Shown piece by piece: positions 8,168 to 17,283 of a DNA stretch of 64,000 bases. A model generated the notes under the pieces. The model did not search any database. It was given only the letters and a program-made list of their open reading frames with translations, and was not told where the DNA came from. How positions within the stretch are numbered: the stretch's first letter is position 1; each line of letters begins with the position of its first letter. Location of the stretch: positions 248,001-312,000 of the forward strand of contig NZ_AUUA01000002.1 of NCBI RefSeq assembly GCF_000439085.1, in the 5' to 3' direction. The stretch comes from Leminorella grimontii ATCC 33999 = DSM 5078. GTDB lineage: Bacteria; Pseudomonadota; Gammaproteobacteria; Enterobacterales; Enterobacteriaceae. Both the position numbers and the translations under genes were made by a program.

Positions 8168-8938
8168 ATGTCGAAAAACGAAAGTATGAATTCCTCTAAC
8201 ATCGACAAGGTGTTAACCATTCTTGAGGAAATCAGCAACCACTCTGACGGAGTCTCGCTGGCGGAGCTGGTCAAGCAGACGGACATCCCTAAAACCACCG
8301 CCTTTCGCATACTGGAAACGCTCAAGGAGCGGCAGTACGTCACGCTGGACGTCATCACCGAACGCTACATTCTGGATTTGAAAAGCCTTGAGCTGGGCAT
8401 GAAGGGATTGATGAACGTTAACCTGGTTGAGGTCGCCATTCCCTATCTGAAAAAGCTCTCCAGCAAAACGGCTGAAACCTGCTTTTTGGGCGTCTACAAC
8501 GCGGGCTTTGTCGTTTATCTCTATAAAAGCGAAGGGACGCTCTCCATTCAGACCAACGCCAAACTGGGCGCTCGCCTGCCCGCGTTCTGCACCGGCATCG
8601 GCAAGGCGCTGCTCGCCTTCCAGCCGCAGGAAGAGATCGATCGCGTGCTCAACGAGCCGCTAACCCGCTTTACCGAACGCACCATCGTCGACAGAGTGGC
8701 GCTGTACGAAACGCTGGCCGATATTCGCCTTAAGGGATACTCGCTGGACAACGAAGAGAACGAAGAGGGCCTGACCTGCGTCGCCCGGCCGGTGTTTAAC
8801 TATACCGGCAGCGTGGTCGGCGCCATCAGCGTCGCGGGGCCGACTCACCGCATGCTGCGCAAAATAGACGAGGTCAACGACGAGCTGGCGCAGGTCTGCA
8901 CGCTGATTTCTCGCCGCCTGGGGCATATTCCTGGCTAA
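8168..8938 (+). CDS. IclR-family transcriptional regulator
   Basis: The 256-residue protein has an N-terminal winged helix (about residues 10-70, with LAELVKQTDIPKTTAFRILETL) and the C-terminal GAF-like effector domain of IclR proteins, including the typical PAFCTGIGKALLA and GYSLDNEENEEGLTCVARPVF motifs. IclR relatives such as KdgR commonly control sugar-acid pathways. A GGGGA site supports the ATG at 8168. It is divergent from dgoK, with the twin repeats in between, so it is the best candidate regulator of the catabolic operon and possibly of itself (inference). Whether it represses or activates is not visible. Confidence 0.9.
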   Translation: MSKNESMNSSNIDKVLTILEEISNHSDGVSLAELVKQTDIPKTTAFRILETLKERQYVTLDVITERYILDLKSLELGMKGLMNVNLVEVAIPYLKKLSSKTAETCFLGVYNAGFVVYLYKSEGTLSIQTNAKLGARLPAFCTGIGKALLAFQPQEEIDRVLNEPLTRFTERTIVDRVALYETLADIRLKGYSLDNEENEEGLTCVARPVFNYTGSVVGAISVAGPTHRMLRKIDEVNDELAQVCTLISRRLGHIPG

Positions 8939-8946
8939 TTCATTTC

Positions 8947-8969
8947 GCCGACGACCCGATGTCGTCGGC
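8947..8969 (+). terminator. rho-independent terminator after the IclR gene
   Basis: A 9-bp perfect stem (GCCGACGAC/GTCGTCGGC) with a 5-base loop is followed by ACAATTTT. It also separates this unit from the end of the convergent lafU operon. Confidence 0.65.
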
Positions 8970-8980
8970 ACAATTTTGTA

Positions 8981-9964
8981 CTACTTAATGCTGTGTCCCC
9001 GCGTAGCGGTTTGCCTCTGCTGCTCTTCAACCTTTTCGGCCAGCGGCTGCACCACCTTTTTCCCCTGTTCGCCAAAGAACTGATACAGCGTATCGGAGGC
9101 GGACTTGGTCAACACCATGATCTCAATGCGGCGGTTCTCGGCGCCGCCGGGATCCTGGCTGTCCAGCAGCATGCGGTCCGCCATCGCGCTGACCTGCATG
9201 ACCTTGTCTTCCGGCATTCCCGCCTTCTCCAGCACGCGGCGGGCGGACAATGCCCTGTCCCCCGACAGGTTCCAGTTGTTGTAGGCATCCCGATTTTTAT
9301 AGCGCATCGAGTCGGTATGGCCGGTGATGATGATTTTGTTGTCCAATGAGTCCAGCACCGGCGCAAGCTCGGTCAGCAGCGAATCAAAAAACGGCATGAT
9401 CCTCGCGCTGCCCCGTTCAAACATATTGCTGTTTTTGTCGTCTTTAATAAGGATCCGCAGCCCCTGAGGCACAATTTCCATTTCCAGATTGGCCTCCATG
9501 TGGGCTCTCTGGGCAATCAGATTTATATCAGCCGCTAAATCACCCAGCTCGCGTTCCGAGACCTGCTGCGCGGTGACCGCATGGCCGCTGCCGGTTTGCC
9601 CGCTGCGGCTGTCGCCAACCTTCGCCGTCGCGCTTGAAGGACGCGCTCTGTTAGGCTTATTGGGCTTTTCAGGTTTTGTTGTCGAAGCGGCAACCGCCTT
9701 CACGTTCAGCTTGCTCAAGGGCACGATGCCGCCGCCGGCAAAAATAGACTGGGTGCGCATGGCGGCGACCACCTTTTCGCGCTCCTTTTGGCTCACGCTG
9801 TTGACTATCCACAGCGTCATAAACAGCGCCATCATCGCCAGCGTAAAGTCGGCAAAGGCCACCTTCCACGCGCCGCCGTGGTGCGCCGCATGTCCCTTTT
9901 TAATCTGACGACGAATAATCGTCGTGTGGCCCCCGCGATCGCGTTTGTTTGACGGCTTTTTCAT
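8981..9964 (-). CDS. lafU: lateral flagellar motor stator protein LafU (MotB-like)
   Basis: The 327-residue protein has one transmembrane helix (about residues 34-55) in the MotB consensus WKVAFADFTLAMMALFMTLW, with the proton-carrying aspartate at about 39, followed by an OmpA-like peptidoglycan-binding domain (about 170-300, with TGHTDSMRY and NWNLSGDRALSARRVL). It forms the inner-membrane stator with LafT and anchors it to the cell wall. The ATG is 2 bases after the lafT stop. It is the last gene of the lafB-lafU operon. The presence of the Asp points to a proton-driven motor. Confidence 0.93.
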   Translation of the reverse strand: MKKPSNKRDRGGHTTIIRRQIKKGHAAHHGGAWKVAFADFTLAMMALFMTLWIVNSVSQKEREKVVAAMRTQSIFAGGGIVPLSKLNVKAVAASTTKPEKPNKPNRARPSSATAKVGDSRSGQTGSGHAVTAQQVSERELGDLAADINLIAQRAHMEANLEMEIVPQGLRILIKDDKNSNMFERGSARIMPFFDSLLTELAPVLDSLDNKIIITGHTDSMRYKNRDAYNNWNLSGDRALSARRVLEKAGMPEDKVMQVSAMADRMLLDSQDPGGAENRRIEIMVLTKSASDTLYQFFGEQGKKVVQPLAEKVEEQQRQTATRGHSIK

Positions 9965-9966
9965 GC

Positions 9967-10830
9967 TTATTCTCGCTCTAACATTGCGTCAACCCAGGCA
10001 TCCAGATTGGCGAAAGTGGGCTTCGATGCAAGGTGCAGCAGCTTACGTCCGGCGTCTACGGCCAAAAGCGTCGGCTTGCCGCCCGCCTGCGCGACCAGCA
10101 CGGTACGCACGCACTCCAGCAGAGAGTGTTCGGCGCGCGCCTGCTGTTCCATCGCGTTGGCCAGCGGGTCCATCAGGCAGTAACAGATAAATACGCCGAG
10201 GAAGGTTCCGACCAGCGCCGAAGCCACTTTCAGGCCGATGACCGCAATGGAGCCGTCGATAGACTGCATGGTGATAATAATCCCGAGCACCGCCGCGCAA
10301 ATGCCGAAGCCCGGCATAGCTTCCGCCGTACGCTGGAAGGAGCGGGAAGGCGCCATCAGCTCTTCTTCCACCGTATCCAGCTCCTGATCGAGGATCCCTT
10401 CCAGCTCGTGGGCGTCGATTTTCCCCATCGCCATCAGGCGAAAGTTGTCGGCAATAAAGGTCACCAGGCGCTTTTGCTTAAGCACCAGCGGGTATTTTTG
10501 GAAAACGGTGCTCTCCTCCGGCTGCTCAATGTGCTGATCGAGCACCCGCAGGCCTTCGTTTTGCACCATCTCCAGCAGTTCATACAGGCACATAAGAAGC
10601 TGGCGTTGAAAGTCGGCGCCCATATTCTTTTTGCTGAGCACGCCCTTAATCTGGTGCGCAATCTCTTTTAATACGTGCAGCGGGTTACCGATAATCATGG
10701 CGCCAAACCCGGCGCCGAGAATGATCACGATTTCGGCCGGCTGCCATATGGCGATCATGTGCCCACCGGCGGCAAAATAGCCGCCAAACACGCAGCCAAG
10801 CACCACGACTAAGCCTAAAATCTTTTGCAT
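9967..10830 (-). CDS. lafT: lateral flagellar motor stator protein LafT (MotA-like)
   Basis: The 287-residue protein has four hydrophobic helices: two near the N terminus, two after residue 165. The conserved MotA proline segment AMPGFGICAAVLGIIITM is present, as are the charged residues of the cytoplasmic loop. With LafU it makes the ion channel that turns the lateral flagellum. It is 61 bases downstream of lafS and 2 bases upstream of lafU in one transcript. Confidence 0.93.
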   Translation of the reverse strand: MQKILGLVVVLGCVFGGYFAAGGHMIAIWQPAEIVIILGAGFGAMIIGNPLHVLKEIAHQIKGVLSKKNMGADFQRQLLMCLYELLEMVQNEGLRVLDQHIEQPEESTVFQKYPLVLKQKRLVTFIADNFRLMAMGKIDAHELEGILDQELDTVEEELMAPSRSFQRTAEAMPGFGICAAVLGIIITMQSIDGSIAVIGLKVASALVGTFLGVFICYCLMDPLANAMEQQARAEHSLLECVRTVLVAQAGGKPTLLAVDAGRKLLHLASKPTFANLDAWVDAMLERE

Positions 10831-10891
10831 AAAATCCTCTAATCATTCAACGGGAAAGGTTGATAGTTTGGTAAAAACAAGGGGGAAATCG

Positions 10892-11596
10892 CTAATCGAA
10901 AAACTCGCGAATCTTTTCCGAAATTTTCTTGTTCATTTGGCAAACGCGGGCTTCGGTAACGTCGAGCACCAGCGCGATTTCTTTTAAATTCATGTCCTGC
11001 TGGTAGTACATCATCAGCACCAGCCGCTCTTTTTCCGACAGCGTATCCAGCGCTTCTTTCAGCATCCGCTGAGTGATGAACTGATCGTCAAGCCGACGGC
11101 CCTCCAGCGACAGCGAGCCGCTGCCGCCTTCGCCGTCAAGAATTTCGTCAAGGCTTGCCAGAGAGGCGGCGCTTTCCAGCTGAAGATACTCCTGGTAGTC
11201 CTCTACGCTTACGCCCTGCGCTGCGATCTCTTCCCACTCTGGCTCTCTGCCCAACTGCTTACGCAGTTCGCGCAGCAGGTCGCTAAGCTGATGGCACTTT
11301 TGCCTTAGCTGGCGCGGGCGCCAGTCCAGGCTTCTAAGCTCGTCCAAAATCGCGCCGCGCACGCGCTGCGCGGCATAGCTGCCGAACGCTTCGTCTGGCG
11401 CGCCGTAGCGGCGGATTGCGTTCAGTAGCCCGATAAGGGCTATCTGTTCCATATCCTGACGGTCGATCACGCTGGAACACTGCGGCGCCAGCTGGCGTAC
11501 AATTTTCCGCACTAAAGGAAGGTATGCCTGTAAGTAACGGTTTTCTTCTTCCGGAGTTAAGACGGTTAACTCCTCAGAACAATAGGCTGCCTGCAT
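10892..11596 (-). CDS. lafS: lateral flagellar sigma-28 factor LafS (FliA-like)
   Basis: The 234-residue sigma-70-family protein has region 2 (VRKIVRQLAP... DMEQIALIGLLNAIRRYG), region 3 and the region 4 helix-turn-helix (LKEIALVLDVTEARVCQM). FliA-type sigma factors direct late flagellar promoters such as those of flagellin and cap genes. Its antagonist LfgM is encoded at 30413. It stands inside the late operon between lafF and lafT, as in the Flag-2 loci of other enterobacteria. Confidence 0.93.
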   Translation of the reverse strand: MQAAYCSEELTVLTPEEENRYLQAYLPLVRKIVRQLAPQCSSVIDRQDMEQIALIGLLNAIRRYGAPDEAFGSYAAQRVRGAILDELRSLDWRPRQLRQKCHQLSDLLRELRKQLGREPEWEEIAAQGVSVEDYQEYLQLESAASLASLDEILDGEGGSGSLSLEGRRLDDQFITQRMLKEALDTLSEKERLVLMMYYQQDMNLKEIALVLDVTEARVCQMNKKISEKIREFFD

Positions 11597-11624
11597 CCTC
11601 GTACCCTCTATTCGTTTAGCCGGC

Positions 11625-12098
11625 TTACTGAAAGACCACTTTTTTAACCAGCACGTCGGAGTAAGGCACCGTGATTTCTCTGGCCTTAAGCTCTTTGTCT
11701 AGCGCACTCATCAAGAGGGTTCGGATCTCGGAGATTTTCAGGCTGCGCACCTGCTCGTAGCTCATATCCATCAGCGTATTAACCACGATGCTCTGATAGA
11801 GCGGCTCGTCGGCCTTGATACGGTCGGCTCCCGGCTTGGCGTCGGTCACCATGACCAGCTCCAGCACGATGTAGCGATCGTCATTTGCGCTGTCTTGCAA
11901 AGTGATAATGGCTTCCGGCAGCGACACAAACATATTGGTGCGCTCTTCACCCTTAGACTTGGCTTTTTCCGGTTCGGCCTTAGCGCCGCTTACCGGCATT
12001 GATTTTTGCATATAGTGCATAACGCCAAACGCCGCACCGCCGCCGACAACGGCTGCCAGCAGAGCGCTGAACAGCCCGATCAATAAGATTTTCTTCAT
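11625..12098 (-). CDS. lafF: lateral flagellar basal body protein LafF (FliL-like)
   Basis: The 157-residue protein has one N-terminal membrane helix (about residues 5-28, alanine- and glycine-rich) and a periplasmic FliL domain with the family signature EAIITLQ...RYIVLELVMVT. FliL proteins surround the stator and support torque. It lies 8 bases after lafE and ends 28 bases before lafS. Confidence 0.88.
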   Translation of the reverse strand: MKKILLIGLFSALLAAVVGGGAAFGVMHYMQKSMPVSGAKAEPEKAKSKGEERTNMFVSLPEAIITLQDSANDDRYIVLELVMVTDAKPGADRIKADEPLYQSIVVNTLMDMSYEQVRSLKISEIRTLLMSALDKELKAREITVPYSDVLVKKVVFQ

Positions 12099-12106
12099 AG
12101 TTTTGA

Positions 12107-13309
12107 TTACACTTTTATCAGCACGGACTCATTCCGCGCGTTGTCCTTGTCATCCTGCGACAGCGTAGCGGCGGACAAAACGTCCTCCTCCTGGCGCTGT
12201 CGCTCCCCGCGTTCCTGCTGCTGACGCGACTGTCCGTCCGATGAAACCTGAACGTTGACCTGCACAAAATTCTGCTCCATCAGATGCTGACGCAGCCCTT
12301 CGCTAAACTGCTGCAGCGAGCGATAAACGTCGCCTTGGTTTGCATCGATGTGTACCGTCAAACGCCCCGCGTCAAACTGAATGGCGATCTCCAGTTTTCC
12401 CAACGACGGGGGATCGAGACGAATGGTTGATACCTGCTGCTGCTGGCTAATCTGAAACTGAATGCGGTCTTTCAGCAGCGACCCCAGCTTCTCCTCCCAA
12501 TCGTCGGACTGCCCTGCCGGCGCCGCGACGGCCTTTGTCTCTAGCGGCTGCGCGCGAACCTCTATTCGGTTTTGGCGAACGTCGGGCAGGGGCAGTTCAG
12601 GCCGCTCAGGCGACGAAGACTTTTCTTCCACCTTGGCGGCTACGACGCCGCGCCGCGCCGCCTTTGCGTCTTCCGCCCGAGCGGCGTCAATGCGAAGGTG
12701 AGCGCCGTCTTCAGACGGCGCAACGGCCTGAAGATTTTGTGCGGCGAACGTTGAAAGACGCGCCTGTTGCTCCGGCGTTGCGGGAGTCGGCGCGTTTTGC
12801 GCTTCCAGCGTGGCCATCAAGGCCTGAAGCTTCGGCGCGAGCGCCGTATCGCCGCCAGCCTGTGAGGAGTCATGCGAAGCATTCTTCGCCGCGTCCTGTA
12901 CGCCTAACGCTGCGTCACTCGGCGCCTGGGCCTGCGCTTGGGCACGTAGCTGTAGCGGCGATTGAGGCTGGGACGGAAGCTGTGATTGAACCTGAGAAAG
13001 CGCCTGCAGCAGGCGGTTCCCATCCGGCGTGGACGCATCGGACGTCGTCGGAATACGTTCCGGCTGAGCCAATAGCATCGCCATCAGCGCCTGAAGCTCG
13101 GCGCCCTGCGGCTCCTCCTGCGCTGAACGACGTTCGCGGTCGGCCTCTTTTGCGGCCCGCAGGCGCGACGCCGCTTCGGCAAGGGGCTGCGGCAGAGAAA
13201 ACTCGCGCTTCCCCTGTCCATCCTCGCCCAGCGCGTTGTCCAACGCCGCCAGGACGTCGCTGCCCTCGTTTGGCGTTAGTGGCGCTGTTGCCAGAGAAAC
13301 GTTTTTCAT
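12107..13309 (-). CDS. lafE: lateral flagellar hook-length control protein LafE (FliK-like)
   Basis: The 400-residue protein is low-complexity, Ala/Gln/Pro-rich over its first two thirds. The C-terminal FliK domain (about residues 290-370) contains the conserved core IRLDPPSLGKLEIAIQFDAGRLTVHID. FliK is secreted during hook assembly, measures hook length with the flexible N part and switches the export gate FlhB with the C domain. The start overlaps the lafD stop by 4 bases. Confidence 0.9.
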   Translation of the reverse strand: MKNVSLATAPLTPNEGSDVLAALDNALGEDGQGKREFSLPQPLAEAASRLRAAKEADRERRSAQEEPQGAELQALMAMLLAQPERIPTTSDASTPDGNRLLQALSQVQSQLPSQPQSPLQLRAQAQAQAPSDAALGVQDAAKNASHDSSQAGGDTALAPKLQALMATLEAQNAPTPATPEQQARLSTFAAQNLQAVAPSEDGAHLRIDAARAEDAKAARRGVVAAKVEEKSSSPERPELPLPDVRQNRIEVRAQPLETKAVAAPAGQSDDWEEKLGSLLKDRIQFQISQQQQVSTIRLDPPSLGKLEIAIQFDAGRLTVHIDANQGDVYRSLQQFSEGLRQHLMEQNFVQVNVQVSSDGQSRQQQERGERQRQEEDVLSAATLSQDDKDNARNESVLIKV

Positions 13310-13623
13310 GACTGCTCCGAAAATAGGTTAACCATCGAATAGGCCAGCATGCCTTCCTTACCGTTACGCAGCTTTTCCATTCTTTGCTGCAACACCTCTG
13401 CGCGCAGTCGCCGACGCTCGATGAGCCCCTGAAAGCCTTCACGCAGCCGGCTTTTTAGCTCAACCAGCTCCGCGTCGGGCGGAACCAGTTGAACGTATTG
13501 ATTGAACAGCGTCATGATGCGCTGATGCAGCGCGGGCAGACGTCGCCAGCGCTGTTTATCCAACGCTTCATTCATGGCGTCCAACAGGGTGTATATTTCG
13601 CGTCTAAGCGCTTCGCTATCCAT
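13306..13623 (-). CDS. lafD: lateral flagellar chaperone LafD (FliT-like)
   Basis: The 105-residue, highly charged, all-helical protein stands in the fliT position directly after the fliS-like gene. FliT proteins bind the filament cap protein before export. Sequence similarity to FliT is weak by eye, so the call rests mainly on size, helical content and conserved gene order. It ends in a 4-base overlap with lafE. Confidence 0.8.
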   Translation of the reverse strand: MDSEALRREIYTLLDAMNEALDKQRWRRLPALHQRIMTLFNQYVQLVPPDAELVELKSRLREGFQGLIERRRLRAEVLQQRMEKLRNGKEGMLAYSMVNLFSEQS

Positions 13624-13626
13624 TCT

Positions 13627-14028
13627 TTATCCCAGCCTTTTAGACAACCCTTCCCAGCCCTCACGCAGATTGCCAAGAATGGTGATGACCTCATCGATCT
13701 TATCAGCGGACATCTGGCCGCTGGCCTCGTAGAGCCGGTAAACGCAGTGGTCGTACAGCCGCGCCAGGTTCAACACCAGCTCTCCGCCGGTATCAAACTC
13801 CAGCGAGCTGGTTAACGCATTCAGAATATCGATACACTTGTTGATGCTCTGCGCCTTGCGATCGAAGCGTTTGTTTTCAATATGGCTCTTTGCCCGCTCC
13901 AGTTCGTCCATCAGTCCGGTATAAAGCACCAGCACCAGATCCAACGGTGACGCCGACGCGGTGCGTGACGTCAGGTCTATCTCTTTATATAGGTCATAGC
14001 CGTTTTGTGAACCGTACATAACTGTCAT
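13627..14028 (-). CDS. lafC: lateral flagellin export chaperone LafC (FliS-like)
   Basis: The 133-residue protein has FliS features: YKEIDLTSRTASASPLDLVLVLYTGLMDELERAKSHIE, a four-helix bundle, and an early region needed to hold the flagellin C terminus. It keeps LafA unfolded and delivers it to the export gate. It starts 21 bases after lafB. Confidence 0.92.
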   Translation of the reverse strand: MTVMYGSQNGYDLYKEIDLTSRTASASPLDLVLVLYTGLMDELERAKSHIENKRFDRKAQSINKCIDILNALTSSLEFDTGGELVLNLARLYDHCVYRLYEASGQMSADKIDEVITILGNLREGWEGLSKRLG

Positions 14029-14049
14029 CTCTCCTATGGCTCAGTACCT

Positions 14050-15357
14050 TTACGAAAAGGCCGCCATGCTCTCTTCCATACTGGTTATTTCGATCAGCGT
14101 CTGCGTATACTCATTCAGATAGCGGTCATAGGTCGTGTTATAGGTATTCGTCAGCTGATCGACCTGATCGTCAATTTTTTCCTGCTTATCAGAAAGGGTG
14201 CTTTGCCGCTGTGCGATGATGCCGTCGCTGCTGTCCAGATAGGTATCGAGCAGCGAGTCCATCTGAGCCACCATGCTGTCGTCACCGACGAAAATAGACG
14301 TCAGGCCCTCAGGGTTTTCTTTCATCGCCTCGCTAAACTGATCGGAATCAATCTCCAGATGGCCATCGCTGTCCAGCGCAATGCCGTAATCAAGAATGGA
14401 GACGTCGCCGTAGGTGGCGTGGGTAATGTCGTTGAGCCGGCGCTCCAAAGAGGAGAGCCCCGCATCACCGGCAAACACGCCGGCGTTACCGTTGCTGTCG
14501 TAGCCGGTCAAAGAATCCAGCGTATCCACCAGCGTGTTGTAGGCATCGACGAAGGTTTGCACCTTCTCTTGCGACGCGCTGGTGTCCTCTGCGACGGTGA
14601 AAGTCATCGGCGTGGTTGACGCTTCGGTGAACGTAATGGAAACGCCGGGGATCAGGTCGTCAAAGGTGTTGTCGCTGCTGGTGATGGGAATGCCGTCATC
14701 GGGGGAACTTCCCAGGTAGATCAGGGCGTCCTGTGCGGTAGACAGATCTTTAGGGGTATTGATTTGTTGGTAAAACTCAGAGGAGGTATCCACTCCGCTG
14801 ACGCTGACCGTGAATGCGTTTGCTTCTCCGGTCTCTTCGGACGTCAGCATCAGCGTGGTCGCCCCGCCGGTATTAACAATAGTCGCACTTACGCCCGGAT
14901 TGTCTTCACTGTGGTTAATCGCATCCGCCAGCTCGCTAACGGTGACAGTGCCGTCGCCGTCTTCATCGGACTGAGAAAGATCGATATCCATCTCGCTGTC
15001 GCCCATGGTGATAGTGAATGTACCGGAGGAAGGGATCGAACCGTCGCTGAATGAAAACGTGGTCTGCTGGGCGGTCGCCAGCGTGTCGACATAAAAGGTA
15101 TATTTCCCCGGCTGTGCCTGGGAGTTAGCGGAAATCGTCGCAGAGTCATCGGTAGACGTGGCGGAATACACTACCGGCCCCGCCGTATCGCTGTCTAACG
15201 CGTCAATGGCGCTTTGAAAGTCGTCCAGCGCGTCTTCCAACGTCGACAGCGCGCTGCTTTCAGTATCCAGATCGTTTTGCTGCTGCTGGAGCTGATTTGC
15301 ACGCGTAGCGACGCTTGCGTAGGCCAGCTCTTGAGCCACTGTTCTTGGGTTAATCAT
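14050..15357 (-). CDS. lafB: lateral flagellar filament cap protein LafB (FliD-like)
   Basis: The 435-residue protein begins with the FliD N domain (AYASVATRANQLQQQQNDLDTESSALSTLEDALDDF) and ends with the coiled-coil C domain (SDKQEKIDDQVDQLTNTYNTTYDRYLNEYTQTLIEI). It forms the filament cap under which LafA subunits fold. A GGAGAG site precedes the ATG. A sigma-54 promoter lies 42 bases upstream, so this is the first gene of the lafB-lafU operon. Confidence 0.93.
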   Translation of the reverse strand: MINPRTVAQELAYASVATRANQLQQQQNDLDTESSALSTLEDALDDFQSAIDALDSDTAGPVVYSATSTDDSATISANSQAQPGKYTFYVDTLATAQQTTFSFSDGSIPSSGTFTITMGDSEMDIDLSQSDEDGDGTVTVSELADAINHSEDNPGVSATIVNTGGATTLMLTSEETGEANAFTVSVSGVDTSSEFYQQINTPKDLSTAQDALIYLGSSPDDGIPITSSDNTFDDLIPGVSITFTEASTTPMTFTVAEDTSASQEKVQTFVDAYNTLVDTLDSLTGYDSNGNAGVFAGDAGLSSLERRLNDITHATYGDVSILDYGIALDSDGHLEIDSDQFSEAMKENPEGLTSIFVGDDSMVAQMDSLLDTYLDSSDGIIAQRQSTLSDKQEKIDDQVDQLTNTYNTTYDRYLNEYTQTLIEITSMEESMAAFS

Positions 15358-15398
15358 TGTCTACTCTCCGGGAAGTGACTTACTGCTTGCTCTCTTGT

Positions 15399-15416
15399 TA
15401 GCAACCTCCGTGCCAA
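15399..15416 (-). promoter_or_regulatory. sigma-54 (-24/-12) promoter of the lafB operon
   Basis: On the - strand the sequence reads TTGGCACGGAGGTTGCTA: the -24 element TGGCACG, a 4-base gap and the -12 element TTGC match the sigma-54 consensus exactly. LafK, encoded at 41172, is the expected activator. Confidence 0.8.
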
Positions 15417-15524
15417 AAATACGCGCTATATAAATCAATGGGCTACAGAAATGAGGAAGTCCATTTTCCGCCAAAGCGGAAAACGCGTTTCGGGAAAGGT
15501 CGCTGACGTGTACGAGCCAATGGG

Positions 15525-15557
15525 TATAAAAAGCAACACCGCCCACAGGCGGTGTTG
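15525..15557 (-). terminator. rho-independent terminator of lafA
   Basis: A 10-bp perfect stem CAACACCGCC/GGCGGTGTTG (bases 15548-15557 and 15534-15543) with a 4-base loop is followed on the - strand by CTTTTTAT. It separates the flagellin transcript from the lafB operon. Confidence 0.85.
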
Positions 15558-15598
15558 AACTCGTCGTCTTAAGTAGCCATACGGGCAACAATCGACAA

Positions 15599-16501
15599 TT
15601 ATTGCAGCAGGCTGGAGACCATGCTGGACATGCTGTTGGACTGTTTCAGCATGGTGATGCCGGTTTGCATCAGCACTTGTTGCTTGGTCATGTTAGACGC
15701 TTCCGTCGCGTAGTCGGTATCCATGATGTTACCGATAGCCACTTCAGTGTTGTCTTGCATGTTTTGCAGGTTAGCTGCAGTGTCGTTCAGACGGTTGATA
15801 GAAGCACCCAGAGTAGACTGGATCTTACCGATATCGCTCATCACGCCTTGGATTGCGCTGATGGTGTCAGTTGCAGAAGCAGACGTCATCAGTTCAGAAC
15901 CACCGGATACTGTGCCGCCGGCGCCGTCTGTACCGTAGTCAGAAGAGAACGCTGCGCTCAGTGAGCTCAGAGAAGTAGCCAGATCTTCGATTTGGCTAGA
16001 AATGTTAACCGTCATTTGGTCAGTTGATTCAGAACCGACCTGGAAGGTCACGCCGCTGGTGTTAGTGAACAGGCCGCTGGCAGACTTGTTGAACAGGTTA
16101 GTACCGCCGTAAGTGGTGTTTTGCAGCATGTCTGACATTTGCTGACCCAGTTCGTCGAACTCAGACTGCATCGCTGCACGGTCGTCATCGCTGTACGTTC
16201 CGTTCGCTGCTTGTGTAGACAGGTCTTTCATACGGCCCAGGATGTCGTTCATTTCGTCGAACATGCCGTCAGCAGTTTGCAGCATTGCAGTTGCGTCAGA
16301 GATGTTACGTTGAGCAACGGCCATACCGCTGGACTGTGCGGTCAGACGGTTAGCGATTTGTTTACCAGCGGCGTCATCAGCAGAAGAGTTGATGCGGTTA
16401 CCGGTAGCCAGGCGTTCCATAGAGGTAGCCAGTGAAGCGTTACTTTTGTTGATTGCGTTTACTGATGCCATTGATGCGGCGTTGGTGTTCATAGATAACA
16501 T
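15599..16501 (-). CDS. lafA: lateral flagellin LafA
   Basis: The 300-residue flagellin has typical D0/D1 ends: SMNTNAASMASVNAINKSN at the N terminus and MLKQSNSMSSMVSSLLQ at the C terminus. The central surface domain is short (about residues 160-225, Ser/Thr/Gly-rich), as in other lateral flagellins. It is exported and polymerises into the filament. AAGGAG precedes the ATG; codon use is strongly biased, as expected for a highly expressed gene. It has its own terminator. Glycosyltransferases in the same locus suggest that its Ser/Thr-rich centre may be modified (inference). Confidence 0.95.
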   Translation of the reverse strand: MLSMNTNAASMASVNAINKSNASLATSMERLATGNRINSSADDAAGKQIANRLTAQSSGMAVAQRNISDATAMLQTADGMFDEMNDILGRMKDLSTQAANGTYSDDDRAAMQSEFDELGQQMSDMLQNTTYGGTNLFNKSASGLFTNTSGVTFQVGSESTDQMTVNISSQIEDLATSLSSLSAAFSSDYGTDGAGGTVSGGSELMTSASATDTISAIQGVMSDIGKIQSTLGASINRLNDTAANLQNMQDNTEVAIGNIMDTDYATEASNMTKQQVLMQTGITMLKQSNSMSSMVSSLLQ

Positions 16502-17283
16502 GGTACTACTCCTTGGTTAGATAATCGTGCTCAATCACGTTACTCCAGTAAAGCGGCCCCTCCGGCGGGGAAATTAAGTCGGGTAGAAAAAATTTTTTAG
16601 ATTGGGATTAAAACAGGCCGCTGCGCGAGGGGATTTTGGTCCCTAAATTAAGGGGAAGGGGTTATAAAATAAGAAGATTGTTCGCATAAAAACAATTTTC
16701 GTTTTACCTGTCTTACATTGATGTTTATCTGATAACGAGGATATCGACGGGCCAGATGCGTTCCTGACAATTGATCTACCGCTTACCGTTTCGACGCAAT
16801 CTTGAATGGTCTGTATATAAATAAGGCAGGAAAAATAAAAGCCACGTACACTTACCTATGCTTTTATTTATTTTGAAAATCTCTTTCCTGTAGGCTAAAG
16901 CTAAAACATCGAACAACTATAAATTACATTCACTTACAGATAACGAGCCTCATTGCATTGTTTTATATATATTTTTTAACTACTATCTCCCGCACTATTT
17001 TTATCTGACATTGAATTAACCAGCGGATAGGCTAAGCTCAGTATGAACGCCCCCCTTTCAACAGAAAAATGACTAAAAATATAAAGATAATGTTAAAAAC
17101 GTTGCATGTAATTTAAAATTATCATTCACCCGTTATTAATAAAACAGATTGTTCAGGCCAACTGCTAGTGTGCCTGCGCCGCAAAATGAGACAAATGCGG
17201 GAGCCTATTCCCCATATGACGCCAGGAACTATTGTCGCCAGAGGCGTTGCAACTTTTAATCATGGTCCGATAAGCGTCACATA
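16502..17283. other. long AT-rich intergenic region between lafA and lafZ
   Basis: About 780 bases without a credible gene separate the divergent lafA and lafZ. It must hold both promoters and the lafA leader. I see AT-rich tracts, a hairpin of 9 bp (16833-16841 with 16861-16869) and a TCCGATAA box near 17266 without a matching -35 element. Its length and low GC fit a regulatory region. Confidence 0.5.
16574..16599 (-). promoter_or_regulatory. weak candidate flagellar (sigma-28) promoter of lafA
   Basis: On the - strand TAAA is followed after 13 bases by CCGACTTAA, about 75 bases before the lafA start. It resembles the sigma-28 pattern TAAA-N15-GCCGATAA, but the spacing is short and the match is partial. 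Confidence 0.3.
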
